DNA of 64,000 nucleotides from Devosia naphthalenivorans. GTDB taxonomy: Bacteria > Pseudomonadota > Alphaproteobacteria > Rhizobiales > Devosiaceae. The position numbers were made by a program, and so were the translations under genes. Of the stretch, positions 1 to 8,665 are shown in pieces. How positions within the stretch are numbered: the stretch's first letter is position 1; every line of letters begins with the position of its first letter. The notes beneath the pieces were generated by a model that had not been told where the DNA came from, ran no database searches, and saw only the letters and a list, made by a program, of their open reading frames with translations. Where the stretch lies: the NCBI RefSeq assembly GCF_003056355.1, contig NZ_PYVW01000004.1:62001-126000 (forward strand), read 5' to 3'.

Positions 1-1737
1 CCAAAACTCGGCGAGCGTATCAGTGGGATAGGCTGCGCCGGTTTGGCTCAACGCCATCGCGCCAAGGAATTCGAGCTCGCGCAGCATGCGTTCGGCGCGG
101 CGGTTATTGGCCTTGTTCTTGGCAACCGAGGTCAGCGTGCCACGGTGATATTGCAGGTACAACTCGCCATTCCAGGTCGGAAACTTATTGCCGGGCGCGT
201 CCATCTTGGCGCCGAGCCGATCGAGGAACGGCACGATGCCTTCGAGCTTGACGCGAGGCGCCCCGGGAATGCCGCGCTGCAGGCGAATGCCGCGCTCGAT
301 CATGCCGCGCGTGGGGCCACCGCCGCCGTCGCCATAGCCATAGGACATGACGACCTCGTCGTGGACCGCCTTGGGCTCATAGCGTTTCCAGGCGCCCATG
401 GTTTCCGAAACGGAGAGATCGCCATTATAGGTGGTGAAAATCTCATCGCTTTCAAAGCGCTGGGCAGTGATCAGTTGCGCCTTGGTGACCGTGCCATCGA
501 TGCCGCGCCAGTGGAAGCTGTCGTATGGGTGACGGTCGGTGTCGTTCCAGCTGAGCTTGGACGTGACGAAGTATTTCAGCCCCGACTTGTCCATGATCTG
601 CGGCAGGTTCGCCGAATAGCCGAATGTATCTGGCAGCCATACCGTCCTGGGGTCGACGCCGAAATGCTCAAGGTGGAAGCGGCGGCCGCGCATGATCTGG
701 CGAACAAGGGATTCGCCTGAGACGATGTTGACGTCCGGCTCCACCCACATGGCGCCTTCGATCTCGAACTGGCCGGATTTGACCTTGGCGAGCATGCGGT
801 CCCAAAGCTCTGGATAGTCCTTCTTGAGGAAATCGAAGAGCACCGACTGGTTATACATGAAGATGAATTCGGGGTACTCCTCCATGAGGTTGAGCACCGT
901 GGCGAAGGAGCGACCGGTCTTGTCGCGGGTGTGCATGACGCGCCAGAGCCAGCCGACATCCAGATGGGTCGAGCCGACAGCGGTAATCTGCGGCTGGGTT
1001 TCGGTATCGATGATCTCGTAGATTTCGGCCGCGATCCTTTCGGCATCCCCGAGCGATGCGGCGAAAGCTTCGGTGTGAGCGCCACGCCGATCCAGCGCAC
1101 GAAGCGCCCGGTCAACGATGGCCAGAATGGCATGACGACGCGGGTCGGACTGGTGCAGGCGAATGGCCACGTCGAGCGGGGTTTGCAGGTCGTAGTAGAG
1201 TTTCTCGGCGCGCTCATTGCGTACGAAGAACTCGACCGTGAAGCCGACCAGGGGTCGCTCGAAGAAGGTGAATGCGTTGAGCAGCAGCGTGTGCGTATTG
1301 CCCGGCTTGGCGTCGCGTTCGATGACCAGTTCGGTGTGGTTTCCATCCAGCGCCTGGGCGATCTTGCCATCGATATAGGCAAGGCATTGCGGATCGGTCG
1401 AACCGGGGCGGTCCTGCCATTGGCTGGTGAATTTGAGCACCAGCGTCTGGCCGGCGGCGGCCTCCGGCACGGTAACTTCAGCGGCAAACCAGGTGTGGCC
1501 CTGCTTCTTGGCCCAGACGGAATGGGGGCCGAATTTTTCCCATGCCTGCCAATCGTCGGCCAGTGCTTGTTCGGTAGAAACGTCGGCGCGCTGCACATGC
1601 CACTGGAAAGGCGCGTCGGCAATCGGCGTCAGGATCTTGCACTGCAGGTCGGCGCAGAGCCGGAGCAGCTTTCCCTCCATCTTGAGGTCATCGTCCCCCA
1701 GGGCAAGCTTGGATGAGAGGGGATTGGAATAAGTCAT
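1..1737 (-). CDS. Alpha-mannosidase, glycoside hydrolase family 38 (3' end outside window)
   Basis: Predicted to hydrolyse alpha-mannosidic bonds in mannose-containing glycans. The frame is open from the ATG at 1737 to the left edge (579 codons); related bacterial enzymes run to about 1000 residues, so the C-terminal domains lie outside. Seen: the zinc-site motif HLDVGW at residues 258-263 and LPDTFGYS around residue 370, whose Asp corresponds to the GH38 nucleophile. An N-terminal region of about 250 residues precedes the catalytic domain, as in the bacterial/lysosomal-like subgroup. No signal peptide is seen, so it is probably cytoplasmic and acts on imported oligosaccharides. Its ATG overlaps the stop of the upstream permease gene (ATGA), implying translational coupling. 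Exact linkage specificity cannot be read from sequence. Confidence 0.93.
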   Translation of the reverse strand, partial: MTYSNPLSSKLALGDDDLKMEGKLLRLCADLQCKILTPIADAPFQWHVQRADVSTEQALADDWQAWEKFGPHSVWAKKQGHTWFAAEVTVPEAAAGQTLVLKFTSQWQDRPGSTDPQCLAYIDGKIAQALDGNHTELVIERDAKPGNTHTLLLNAFTFFERPLVGFTVEFFVRNERAEKLYYDLQTPLDVAIRLHQSDPRRHAILAIVDRALRALDRRGAHTEAFAASLGDAERIAAEIYEIIDTETQPQITAVGSTHLDVGWLWRVMHTRDKTGRSFATVLNLMEEYPEFIFMYNQSVLFDFLKKDYPELWDRMLAKVKSGQFEIEGAMWVEPDVNIVSGESLVRQIMRGRRFHLEHFGVDPRTVWLPDTFGYSANLPQIMDKSGLKYFVTSKLSWNDTDRHPYDSFHWRGIDGTVTKAQLITAQRFESDEIFTTYNGDLSVSETMGAWKRYEPKAVHDEVVMSYGYGDGGGGPTRGMIERGIRLQRGIPGAPRVKLEGIVPFLDRLGAKMDAPGNKFPTWNGELYLQYHRGTLTSVAKNKANNRRAERMLRELEFLGAMALSQTGAAYPTDTLAEFW

Positions 1738-2549
1738 CCTTTAACTCCGACACCGGCGAACCCTGTGTTCATGTTCCGCCGCAATAGAAAATAGACGCCG
1801 ACCGCCGGCGCTGCGTAGATGATCGAATAGGCGGCAAGGAAACCGTAGTCGACGGCCCCCTGCTGCCCGAATGCTGCGTAAAGCCCCACCGACATGGGGA
1901 AGGCATCCTGCACCCGGGCAAAGATCAACGGCAGCAGGAACTCGTTCCATGCGCCGGTGAAAGAGAAAAACCAGACCACGGCAATGCCGGCGCGCGACAT
2001 GGGCAGCACGATCTTGGTGACGATCTGAAAGAGGGAAGCCCCTTCGACATAGGCGGCTTCTTCAAGCTCGATCGGGACCGTATCGAAGAAGTTCTTGAGC
2101 AGCAGCAGGGTGAACGGCAGGTTCAAAATCGTTAGGGCGATAATGACGCCGAACTGGTTGAGCAGCCCCCCGCGCTGAGCCGCGAAATATAGGGGCACGA
2201 GAACGCCCGCCGAAGGCAGCATGCGCAGGAGCACCAGCGTCCACAGGAACGCATTGCGACCCGGTATCTTGAGGCGGGAAAGCGGATAGGCGGCGGCTAT
2301 GCCGATCACGACGCTGAGCGTGGCGGTGCCTGCCGCAATCAGCATGGAATTGAGGAATTGCCGGCCGGCATTGCCGCTGACGGCCTGGGCAAAATTGTCG
2401 AGGCCGACAGCGCTGGGGATTTCGAGCTGGCCGGTGGACGCCGTATTGAAGGCGTTGAGGAACAGCCAGGAGAAAGGGCTGACCCAGATCACTGCCATGA
2501 AGGCCAGTGCGATGGCGGTGAGGCGGGAATGGGCGGGATTGGCTTCCAT
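1734..2549 (-). CDS. Carbohydrate ABC transporter permease, MalG type
   Basis: Inner-membrane permease of a sugar importer, 271 aa, the usual length for MalG-like proteins. Six hydrophobic segments are apparent, and the cytoplasmic EAA loop that docks with the ATPase lies at about residues 163-182 (EEAAYVEGAS then LP). It ends with a 4-bp overlap onto the alpha-mannosidase and begins with a 1-bp overlap on the stop of the MalF-type partner, so the genes form one operon. No ATPase gene lies between these permeases and the LacI gene; it may lie beyond the left edge, or the ATPase at 8666 may be shared. The substrate is inferred from context to be a mannose-containing saccharide. Confidence 0.93.
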   Translation of the reverse strand: MEANPAHSRLTAIALAFMAVIWVSPFSWLFLNAFNTASTGQLEIPSAVGLDNFAQAVSGNAGRQFLNSMLIAAGTATLSVVIGIAAAYPLSRLKIPGRNAFLWTLVLLRMLPSAGVLVPLYFAAQRGGLLNQFGVIIALTILNLPFTLLLLKNFFDTVPIELEEAAYVEGASLFQIVTKIVLPMSRAGIAVVWFFSFTGAWNEFLLPLIFARVQDAFPMSVGLYAAFGQQGAVDYGFLAAYSIIYAAPAVGVYFLLRRNMNTGFAGVGVKG

Positions 2550-3439
2550 TATTTAGGCTCCCGCAACAGGCGCAGATAGAACAGTGACAGCACACCCACG
2601 ATGACGAGCATGGCGACCGAAATGGCGCTGCCGTAGCCCAGATTGCCGCGTGAAAAACTCTGGAGATAGAGGTAGACGGCGAGAGTTTGCGTTTGCGTGC
2701 CCGGACCACCACCGGTCATGGCAAAGATCAGCGGGAAATAAGTGAAGGTCCAGATGGTGATGAACAGCATGTTGGTGGCGATGTGGGGTCGGATGATGGG
2801 CAGCATGACCAGCCAGATGCGCTGGAACGGGGTGGCACCGTCGACCTTTGCGGCTTCAACGACTTCGCGGGAGATGGAGTCGAGCGCCGCCGAGAACAGC
2901 AGATAGGACCAAGCCGTGCCTTTCCAGATATTGGCGATGGTGACGACGGGCAACGCATAGTCGTTGATGAGATTGATCGGCGGGAAGCCCAGCGGCACCA
3001 CGATCAGCTGGTTGATGAGGCCGGTCTGGTTGGTTGTGGCCGACCACAGGAATGCCGCCACGATATCAGGCAGGAGCCAGCCCAGCATGATGCAGACTTC
3101 CACCACGCTCCTGATGGAAGAAGCACTGCCGCGCAGTGCCGCGGCGAGAAGAAAACCGAGCACGGACTGGCCGACAATGGCGGAGAAGAAAACGAAGATG
3201 ACCGTGGTCCAGAGCGATTCAAGGAAACCGCGGCGGGTAAACAGGCGCTCGTAATTTTCGAAACCCACCCAGCTCCATTCAACAGCCTTGCGGCCCACCA
3301 GAGCCAGATCGGTGAAGGAGAAGGCAAAGGCCCAGGCCGTGAAATAAAGCAGCGCCCCGACCAGGAGCATCGCCGGCAACATGCCAAGACCCAGAACGAG
3401 GAGATTGCTGGTGAGCCAGGGATTGGCCTGGTTTTTCAT
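2549..3439 (-). CDS. Carbohydrate ABC transporter permease, MalF type
   Basis: Second inner-membrane permease of the same importer, 296 aa. An N-terminal membrane segment (about residues 15-40) precedes a periplasmic loop and the five-helix transport core. The EAA loop is visible as EVVEAAKVDGATPFQRIW, with the conserved Gly, followed by LP. It pairs with the MalG-type permease, whose ATG overlaps its TAA stop. A 216-bp gap with palindromic repeats separates it from the binding-protein gene upstream, which is common where the binding protein is made in excess. Confidence 0.92.
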   Translation of the reverse strand: MKNQANPWLTSNLLVLGLGMLPAMLLVGALLYFTAWAFAFSFTDLALVGRKAVEWSWVGFENYERLFTRRGFLESLWTTVIFVFFSAIVGQSVLGFLLAAALRGSASSIRSVVEVCIMLGWLLPDIVAAFLWSATTNQTGLINQLIVVPLGFPPINLINDYALPVVTIANIWKGTAWSYLLFSAALDSISREVVEAAKVDGATPFQRIWLVMLPIIRPHIATNMLFITIWTFTYFPLIFAMTGGGPGTQTQTLAVYLYLQSFSRGNLGYGSAISVAMLVIVGVLSLFYLRLLREPK

Positions 3440-3655
3440 GGGCGGTTACTCATTCACTCAGTCCCTCAACACACTCGGTGTCATCCCGGGCTCGACCCGG
3501 GATCCATCTTGAGATGCTTGTTCGAACCACCTGGGGCTGTTGCGAGATATCGAGATGGGCCCCGGCTCAAGGCAGGGGTGACAGCTCGGTGGAAAACCTC
3601 CGCCACGGCGGCACCCGGAGGACACTGGGCGCCGCCGCGTCGGGAGGGACCTGTT
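3440..3655. repeat. Intergenic palindromic repeat between binding protein and permease genes
   Basis: This gap inside the operon contains the palindrome CCCGGGCTCGACCCGGG (about 3485-3501), flanked by GTCATC and ATCCATCTT, and further GC-rich sequence down to the binding-protein stop. It resembles the dispersed palindromic elements seen at other gaps of this island. It could act as an mRNA-stabilising or attenuating hairpin between genes. No reading frame here looks real. Confidence 0.6.
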
Positions 3656-4972
3656 TTATTCGTAGGTGATGACGTTTTCCTCGCCGAACTCGTCCACCAG
3701 GGCGTCATGGTATTCCTGGATCGCGTCCTCGGCCGAGGCGCCGTCGAGAATATCGGCGGTTGCCTGCTGGATGAGGGCGGAAACGGTCTGGTAGCCGGGA
3801 ACCGTATCGCGGCCGGTGGTGTCAGCCGCGAGCGCGGTTGCTTCAGCGAGGAATGGGTCCTCGGTATATTCCGGCGATTCCGAAATGTCGGTGCGCACGG
3901 CCATGCGGTGGTTGGCGAGCGTCCAGGCCTTGAAGTTCTCCTCGTCGAAGATGGCAGTCACGAGCTTGAAGGCCATGTCCTTGTCGGCGGCATTGGCGTT
4001 GATGCCAAGGGTCCAGCCCCCAGAAATATTGGTGGTTTCCTTAGTGCCGGGTTCGCCCGAGCCGGGCCATGGGGTCCAGCCGACCTGGGCGTCGCGTTCT
4101 TCGCGGCTGGGTGGGTTGTTGCAATCCCACAGGCATGCATCTTCCCACGACCCGGAGGCGAGAATGCCTAGGTTGTCATCGGCCAGGGCTTGGCGGACGG
4201 CGGCGGAGATATCGGTGGCGTAGTTGAGATCGGCCGGGTTCAGCTCACGCTCGACATAAACCTGGTGGTAAAGGTCGAAAGTGCGGCGCAGCGCCGGGCT
4301 GTCGCCGATCCACTGGTTGGTTTCGCGGTTGAGCAGGCGATTGCGATCGTCTTCGGGAACGTCGGCGCCAAGCAGAGCCATGTAGACGCCCTGCATGGTG
4401 GCGGCTTCCGCCTGCTTGGTGCCGGCGGGAAGCTGGAACGGGTATTGCACGCCCGCGTCCTTGAGCTTTTGCGCGGCATCGAGAATGTCGGCCCAGTTCT
4501 TGGGCTCCCACGGCATGGCGATGCCGGCTTTTTCGAAATTGGATTTATCGTACCAGAGCATGCGCACGTCGGTATCGGTGGGCAGGGCATAGACTTCGCC
4601 TTGGTAGGAGGCGACTTCGAGCAGGCCCGGGAGATAGTATTGGTACTGGTCCCATTCGGCAGCCATGGCGCCCAGCGGCTCGAGATAGCCGGCGGACGCC
4701 AGTTCGCTCACCATGAAACTGTCGATCAGATTGACGTCGGCGGCGGTGCCGGCACTCAGATCGAGCGCGATGCGCTGGTCATAGCCCTGCCCCGGCAGCT
4801 TGATCGCGTTGACGGTTTCCCCCGTCTCGGCCTCGAACTTCTCGATCCCTGACTCGATCAGGGCCGCGAAGGATTCCATGTACATGATCGATACTTCGGC
4901 ACGCGCCGGTATCGCAGCCGCTGCAATCAGCGACAATGCGGCCACCGTGGTCAGAAAACCTCGTTTGAGCAT
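3656..4972 (-). CDS. Sugar ABC transporter substrate-binding protein
   Basis: Periplasmic solute-binding protein of family 1 (MalE-like), 438 aa, delivering substrate to the permeases downstream. The ATG at 4972 is chosen because it is preceded by a strong AGGAGG ribosome site and starts a clean Sec signal peptide (MLKRGFLTTVAALSLIAAAA, then cleavage near ARA-EV). An in-frame extension to 5056 would add 28 unconvincing residues. The mature part has the family pattern: N-terminal lobe strand VSIMYMESF, mid-protein YDKSNFEKAGI, and a C-terminal extended helical region. Transcription is divergent from the LacI gene, with a palindromic operator 91 bp upstream. Substrate specificity is not readable; the GH38 gene in the operon suggests a mannoside. 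Confidence 0.92.
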   Translation of the reverse strand: MLKRGFLTTVAALSLIAAAAIPARAEVSIMYMESFAALIESGIEKFEAETGETVNAIKLPGQGYDQRIALDLSAGTAADVNLIDSFMVSELASAGYLEPLGAMAAEWDQYQYYLPGLLEVASYQGEVYALPTDTDVRMLWYDKSNFEKAGIAMPWEPKNWADILDAAQKLKDAGVQYPFQLPAGTKQAEAATMQGVYMALLGADVPEDDRNRLLNRETNQWIGDSPALRRTFDLYHQVYVERELNPADLNYATDISAAVRQALADDNLGILASGSWEDACLWDCNNPPSREERDAQVGWTPWPGSGEPGTKETTNISGGWTLGINANAADKDMAFKLVTAIFDEENFKAWTLANHRMAVRTDISESPEYTEDPFLAEATALAADTTGRDTVPGYQTVSALIQQATADILDGASAEDAIQEYHDALVDEFGEENVITYE

Positions 4973-5062
4973 CCACTCCTCCTTGTTTGCTCGCGCCACC
5001 TGTTGACGGGCGGCCCCTGCCGGAACCTCCATTCCGGACAGCAGCGAGGTAAACACAAGAGA

Positions 5063-5074
5063 TGCAACGTTGCA
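5063..5074. promoter_or_regulatory. Candidate LacI-family operator
   Basis: A perfect 12-bp palindrome, TGCAACGTTGCA, with the central CG step typical of LacI-family operators. It lies in the divergent region between the binding-protein gene (start 4972) and the LacI-type gene (start 5254). A half site, CGTTGCA, recurs at 5186-5192 nearer the regulator gene. The binding relationship is inferred. Confidence 0.65.
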
Positions 5075-5253
5075 ACGTGTTTCTCTGCTGGGTCAGTGAT
5101 AGTGACGTCTATTCATTATAACCCTTCAAATACAGACGCTTATAGCCTCTGAAGCGATTTCCGTCCGCCATTTGCCTAGCTATATCGTTGCAAAATTGGC
5201 CTGTTGGGTTTCTCGAAGTCTTTGTGTAAAACGGGCATGGGGATGACGAATTA

Positions 5254-6288
5254 ATGAGCAGCAAGACCACATCGGACGGCCGCGGCGCCGGACAAGGCCA
5301 GCGCGTGACACTGCGCACCATTGCGGAGGTGACCGGGCTCAGCCTTTCGACGGTCTCGCTGTCGTTGCGCGGCGGCACCACGCTGAAGCAGGAAACGCGC
5401 GACAAGGTCGCCGAAGCCGCCAAATCGCTGGGCTATATTCCCGATCGCGCGGGCGTCCGCCTGCGCACTGGCAAGACCAACGTGATCGCGCTGGTGCTGG
5501 ATGGGGCCGAAGATTCCATCGATTTTGCCCGCCAGATGATCCAGGGAATCGGGCACGCCATCAAGGGCACGCGCTACCATCTGACGGTGATCCCCGAATT
5601 CGAGCGGCACCTGTCGGCCGATACGATCCGCTATGTGCTGGATAACCGGACGGCCGATGGCGTCATCATCACCCATACCGGGCCGCGCGACAAACGCGTG
5701 CAGATGATGATCGACGCCGATTTTCCCTTCGTCAGCCACGGGCGCACGGAGTTCTATACCCCCCACCCCTACCATGACTTTCACTCGGAGGCCTTCGCTG
5801 CCATGGCCGTCGAGCGGCTGGCGAGCAAGGGCTGCAGCAAGGTGATGCTGGTGATCGGGGACGACAGCACCACCAACTACCACAACATCGTCACCGCCTT
5901 TCACAAGACCGCCGCCCGTGCCGGGATTGAAACGCAGGTGCTGGAAAACACCCAAGGGATGGCGCCCGCCGAGACGCGCAAGCTGGCGCTGGAACTGGCC
6001 CAGTCCCCCGACCGGCCGGACGGCATCATCTCCGATAGCGAAATGCGCACGATCTCGCTGGTCAGCGGCCTGCAGGATGGCGGGCTGGTGCTGGGTCGGG
6101 ATGTGCACCTGGTCTACAAGCAGACCTCGGGCATATTGCCCACGCTGTTTCCGGCGCTGGACAGCATCCGCGAGGATGTGTTTTCGGCCGGAGGCGAGCT
6201 GACGCGATTGCTGCTGCAGCGGATCGCGGGTGCCGAGGTGGATACGCTGCAAACGCTGGCAGAGCCGCTGCCGCAGTGGCGGGGCTAG
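5254..6288 (+). CDS. LacI-family transcriptional regulator
   Basis: DNA-binding repressor/activator of sugar genes, 344 aa. The N-terminal helix-turn-helix is clear at about residues 18-45 (VTLRTIAEVTGLSLSTVSLS), followed by the hinge helix region and a periplasmic-binding-protein-like effector domain from about residue 70. It faces the sugar importer/alpha-mannosidase operon head to head, so that operon is its likely target, with the palindrome at 5063-5074 as the likely site. The effector sugar is unknown. Confidence 0.93.
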   Translation: MSSKTTSDGRGAGQGQRVTLRTIAEVTGLSLSTVSLSLRGGTTLKQETRDKVAEAAKSLGYIPDRAGVRLRTGKTNVIALVLDGAEDSIDFARQMIQGIGHAIKGTRYHLTVIPEFERHLSADTIRYVLDNRTADGVIITHTGPRDKRVQMMIDADFPFVSHGRTEFYTPHPYHDFHSEAFAAMAVERLASKGCSKVMLVIGDDSTTNYHNIVTAFHKTAARAGIETQVLENTQGMAPAETRKLALELAQSPDRPDGIISDSEMRTISLVSGLQDGGLVLGRDVHLVYKQTSGILPTLFPALDSIREDVFSAGGELTRLLLQRIAGAEVDTLQTLAEPLPQWRG

Positions 6289-6294
6289 GCCATG

Positions 6295-6400
6295 GCAGAC
6301 CTCATGGTGAGCTTGTCGAACCACGAGGTCTTTGCGCGGAAGGTGCCACGGCCCCGCCCTTCGACATCCTGAGCTTGTCGAAGGGTCAGGGTGAGGTCTA
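6295..6400. repeat. Dispersed palindromic repeat (GAGCTTGTCGAA type)
   Basis: Between the LacI gene and the RraA-like gene are two copies of a GAGCTTGTCGA core: GGTGAGCTTGTCGAACCACGAGG near 6305 shares its core with CCTGAGCTTGTCGAAGGGTC near 6370, which forms a hairpin with the preceding CCCTTCGACA. A further copy, in the opposite orientation, lies near 17460. The position between convergent genes would suit a bidirectional terminator role. Confidence 0.55.
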
Positions 6401-6427
6401 CTGGGCGGCTGGAGTCAGAAGTCTACC

Positions 6428-7180
6428 CTAATGCCCCGGCACCTTGATGGGATTGACCTTCCGCCATTCGTCGTATTCCGGACGGGCGTCGTCGTGCAGG
6501 GGGTAATAGCGCTGGAGTGGCTCGCCGGCCATCAGCTTCATGCGTGAGAAATCTTCCCAGTCGTGCTGCTTGCTGGCGTTTTGCACCATTTGCTCGGCCA
6601 GATGCGCCGGAACGCAGACTGCGCCATCGTCGTCGGCGATGATGATGTCGCCGGGCATGACGGTGACGCCGCCGCAGGCGATAGGCGTGTTGACCGCAAA
6701 GGGCATGAGGTTGGTCTGGGTGTGGAAGTTTGGCGTCCAGCCGCGAATCCAGATCGGGATATCGAGCTTCTTGAGGTTCGGCTGGTCGCGCAGGCACCCG
6801 TCGATCACCATGCCGGCGCCGCCGCGGCCCTTGAAATAGGTCGACATCATATCCCCGAAAACCCCCGAGGACATGTCGCCCCGCGCGTCCACCACCACGA
6901 TATCGCCCGCCTCCACATGATAGAGCACATGGCGGTGCAACTGCTTTTCAGGATCGGCATATTCGGTTTCGTTGTAGAGATCTTCGCGCTTTGGCATGAA
7001 CTGCAGCGTCAGTGCGGGCCCGCAAATCGCCTTGCCGGGCGAGAAGGCAACCGGCCCCTGAATGTGGCAATTGCGGATGCCCATATGGGCGAGCGTCGAG
7101 GAAGCCGATGCCGCCCCGACCGCCAGGACAGCCTGGATGAGGTCTTTGGAGGGCCGTGTGATGCCAGGCGTATGCGTCAT
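6428..7180 (-). CDS. RraA-like / HMG-CHA aldolase-like protein
   Basis: A 250-aa protein of the RraA/dimethylmenaquinone-methyltransferase-like fold, which includes RNase E regulators and class II 4-hydroxy-4-methyl-2-oxoglutarate-type aldolases. Seen: VVVDARGDMSSGVFGDMM, then MVIDGCLRD, whose Arg-Asp pair and upstream Gly-rich turn match the metal/pyruvate site of the aldolase members. The ATG at 7180 follows a GGTAGAGA sequence and is preferred over an in-frame start 11 codons upstream that would overlap the dehydratase-like gene. Next to sugar-acid dehydratase-like genes, an aldolase or decarboxylase-type step on a keto-acid is more likely than RNase regulation, but this is inference. Confidence 0.82.
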   Translation of the reverse strand: MTHTPGITRPSKDLIQAVLAVGAASASSTLAHMGIRNCHIQGPVAFSPGKAICGPALTLQFMPKREDLYNETEYADPEKQLHRHVLYHVEAGDIVVVDARGDMSSGVFGDMMSTYFKGRGGAGMVIDGCLRDQPNLKKLDIPIWIRGWTPNFHTQTNLMPFAVNTPIACGGVTVMPGDIIIADDDGAVCVPAHLAEQMVQNASKQHDWEDFSRMKLMAGEPLQRYYPLHDDARPEYDEWRKVNPIKVPGH

Positions 7181-7190
7181 GATTTTGTCT

Positions 7191-8345
7191 CTACCAATTG
7201 GTGACTGAACCATCTGTGCGCCGCAGATGCGGTGCTTCCCAGAATTTGAATGTCTGCTGCTTCACCAGGTCCTCGTTGACCTCGACGCCCAACCCGGGCG
7301 CGTCGCTGACGTCGAAGACGGCGCCGTTGAGCATGGGCTGGGTGGTGAAAATCTCGGCATTGTCGAAGCCGTGATAAAGCTCGCCCGGGGAGGCGCGGGT
7401 TTCGAGCCAGGCGAAATTGGCGACTGCCGCCGAAAAGTGGATCGTGGCCGCCGTGCAGATGGGGCCGAGCGGATTGTGCGGCATCATGTCGACATAGTGC
7501 GCCTCGCTCCAGCCGGCGACTTTCATCGCCTCGGTCAGGCCACCGACATTGCAAACGTCGATCCGGTTGAACTGGTGAATGTCCCGTTCGATATAGGGTA
7601 GGAACTGCCATTTGCTGGCGAATTCCTCGCCGATGGCGAAGGGCACACCGGTCATCCGGCGCAGGGCTTCGTAGGCCTCCGGCGTTTCGTCACGAATGGG
7701 CTCTTCCAGGAAATCGAGCGTGCCGGAGGGCATTTTCTGGCAGAAGCTGGCGGCCTCAGCCACGGAAAGGCGGTGATGGTAATCGACGCCAAGAACCACA
7801 TCGGCACCCAGTTCCTCGCGCGCCCTGGTGCACCATTTGGCGGTTTCACCGATGCTCTGGCGCGGTTCGTAGATTTCGGGATTTCCGTGGCCATGCGGAA
7901 ACAGGCGAATGGTGTCCCAGCCGAGCGCCACAAGCTCCCTGGCCTGCTCGATCATTTCAGGGCCGCAGGGCCCGCGCGTCGTGGCAAAGGTGGGGATACG
8001 GTCACGCTGCTTGCCGCCGAGCAGTTGATAAACCGGCACGCCGAGCGCCTTGCCCTTGATATCGTGCAGGGCGATGTCGATGGCAGAAATGGCGGCGGTG
8101 AGCACGCGGCCGCCCTCGAAATACTGGCTGCGATACATCTCCTGCCACAGCGCGCCGATGCGCATGGGATCGCGGCCAAGCAGGAACTCGCGATAGTGCT
8201 CAATGGCGCCGAGCACGGCCTTTTCGCGGCCGGAAAGTCCGCTCTCACCCCAGCCATAAATGCCTTCGTCGGTCTCGATCTTGACAATGAGCTGGTTTCG
8301 GATGCCGACCCAGACTGGGTAAGGGATGATGGCGGTGATTTTCAT
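7191..8345 (-). CDS. Enolase-superfamily sugar-acid dehydratase (mandelate racemase/muconate lactonizing family)
   Basis: Predicted Mg-dependent enzyme abstracting the proton alpha to a carboxylate, probably dehydrating an aldonate to a 2-keto-3-deoxy acid, 384 aa. The N-terminal capping domain (residues 1-120) includes VKIETDEGIYGWGE. The barrel carries the three metal ligands in order: Asp in GVDYHH, Glu in FLEEPI and Glu in AIGEEFAS. A His lies in MPHNPLGP near the end, at the position of the catalytic His in galactonate-dehydratase-like members. It lies 10 bp upstream of the RraA-like gene in the same direction, so the two are probably co-transcribed. Substrate assignment (galactonate-like) is uncertain. 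Confidence 0.88.
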   Translation of the reverse strand: MKITAIIPYPVWVGIRNQLIVKIETDEGIYGWGESGLSGREKAVLGAIEHYREFLLGRDPMRIGALWQEMYRSQYFEGGRVLTAAISAIDIALHDIKGKALGVPVYQLLGGKQRDRIPTFATTRGPCGPEMIEQARELVALGWDTIRLFPHGHGNPEIYEPRQSIGETAKWCTRAREELGADVVLGVDYHHRLSVAEAASFCQKMPSGTLDFLEEPIRDETPEAYEALRRMTGVPFAIGEEFASKWQFLPYIERDIHQFNRIDVCNVGGLTEAMKVAGWSEAHYVDMMPHNPLGPICTAATIHFSAAVANFAWLETRASPGELYHGFDNAEIFTTQPMLNGAVFDVSDAPGLGVEVNEDLVKQQTFKFWEAPHLRRTDGSVTNW

Positions 8346-8665
8346 GGGGTGGTCACATGGCAGGTGGCTGCCTCGCCATTGAACGGTAGCTCCCCCTTGA
8401 TGGGCGGAGCATTCACCTTGGCCGCATGGATGAGATTTATCCCACCCACCGCGTTGCCCTCGGGCTTGACCCGAGGGCCATTTCCCCCAAGCACAACCGC
8501 TTCGGCAAGGGCTCCCCGGCTGTTCCTCGGGTCAAGCCCGAGGGCAGCACGGCGCTTTTGATGGCATCGCGCCAACCTGCCCCCACCCTTGATCCCTCCC
8601 CGCAAGGGGGAGGGTGTCGACTGAAGCGACCGGGGCAAGACATCCGTCATCATCGACGTACTTCC
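8346..8665. repeat. Intergenic palindromic repeats, no gene
   Basis: This 320-bp gap holds two repeat types and no credible gene. First, an inverted pair: CCCTCGGGCTTGACCCGAGG at about 8457-8477 and its reverse complement at about 8525-8546. Second, a copy of the CCCCCACCCTTGATCCCTCC element with a CCCTCCCCGCAAGGGGGAGG hairpin at about 8580-8630, ending in GTCGACTGAAGC. Similar copies lie near 10850, 12010 and, inverted, 15910. Confidence 0.7.

Noticed and set aside
43..720. Plus-strand open frame at the left edge
   Set aside because: Antisense to the GH38 gene, whose zinc and nucleophile motifs fix the minus strand.
2687..4171. Plus-strand open frame of 494 codons
   Set aside because: Crosses a permease gene, a repeat-filled gap and a binding-protein gene in antisense; composition is typical of a shadow frame.
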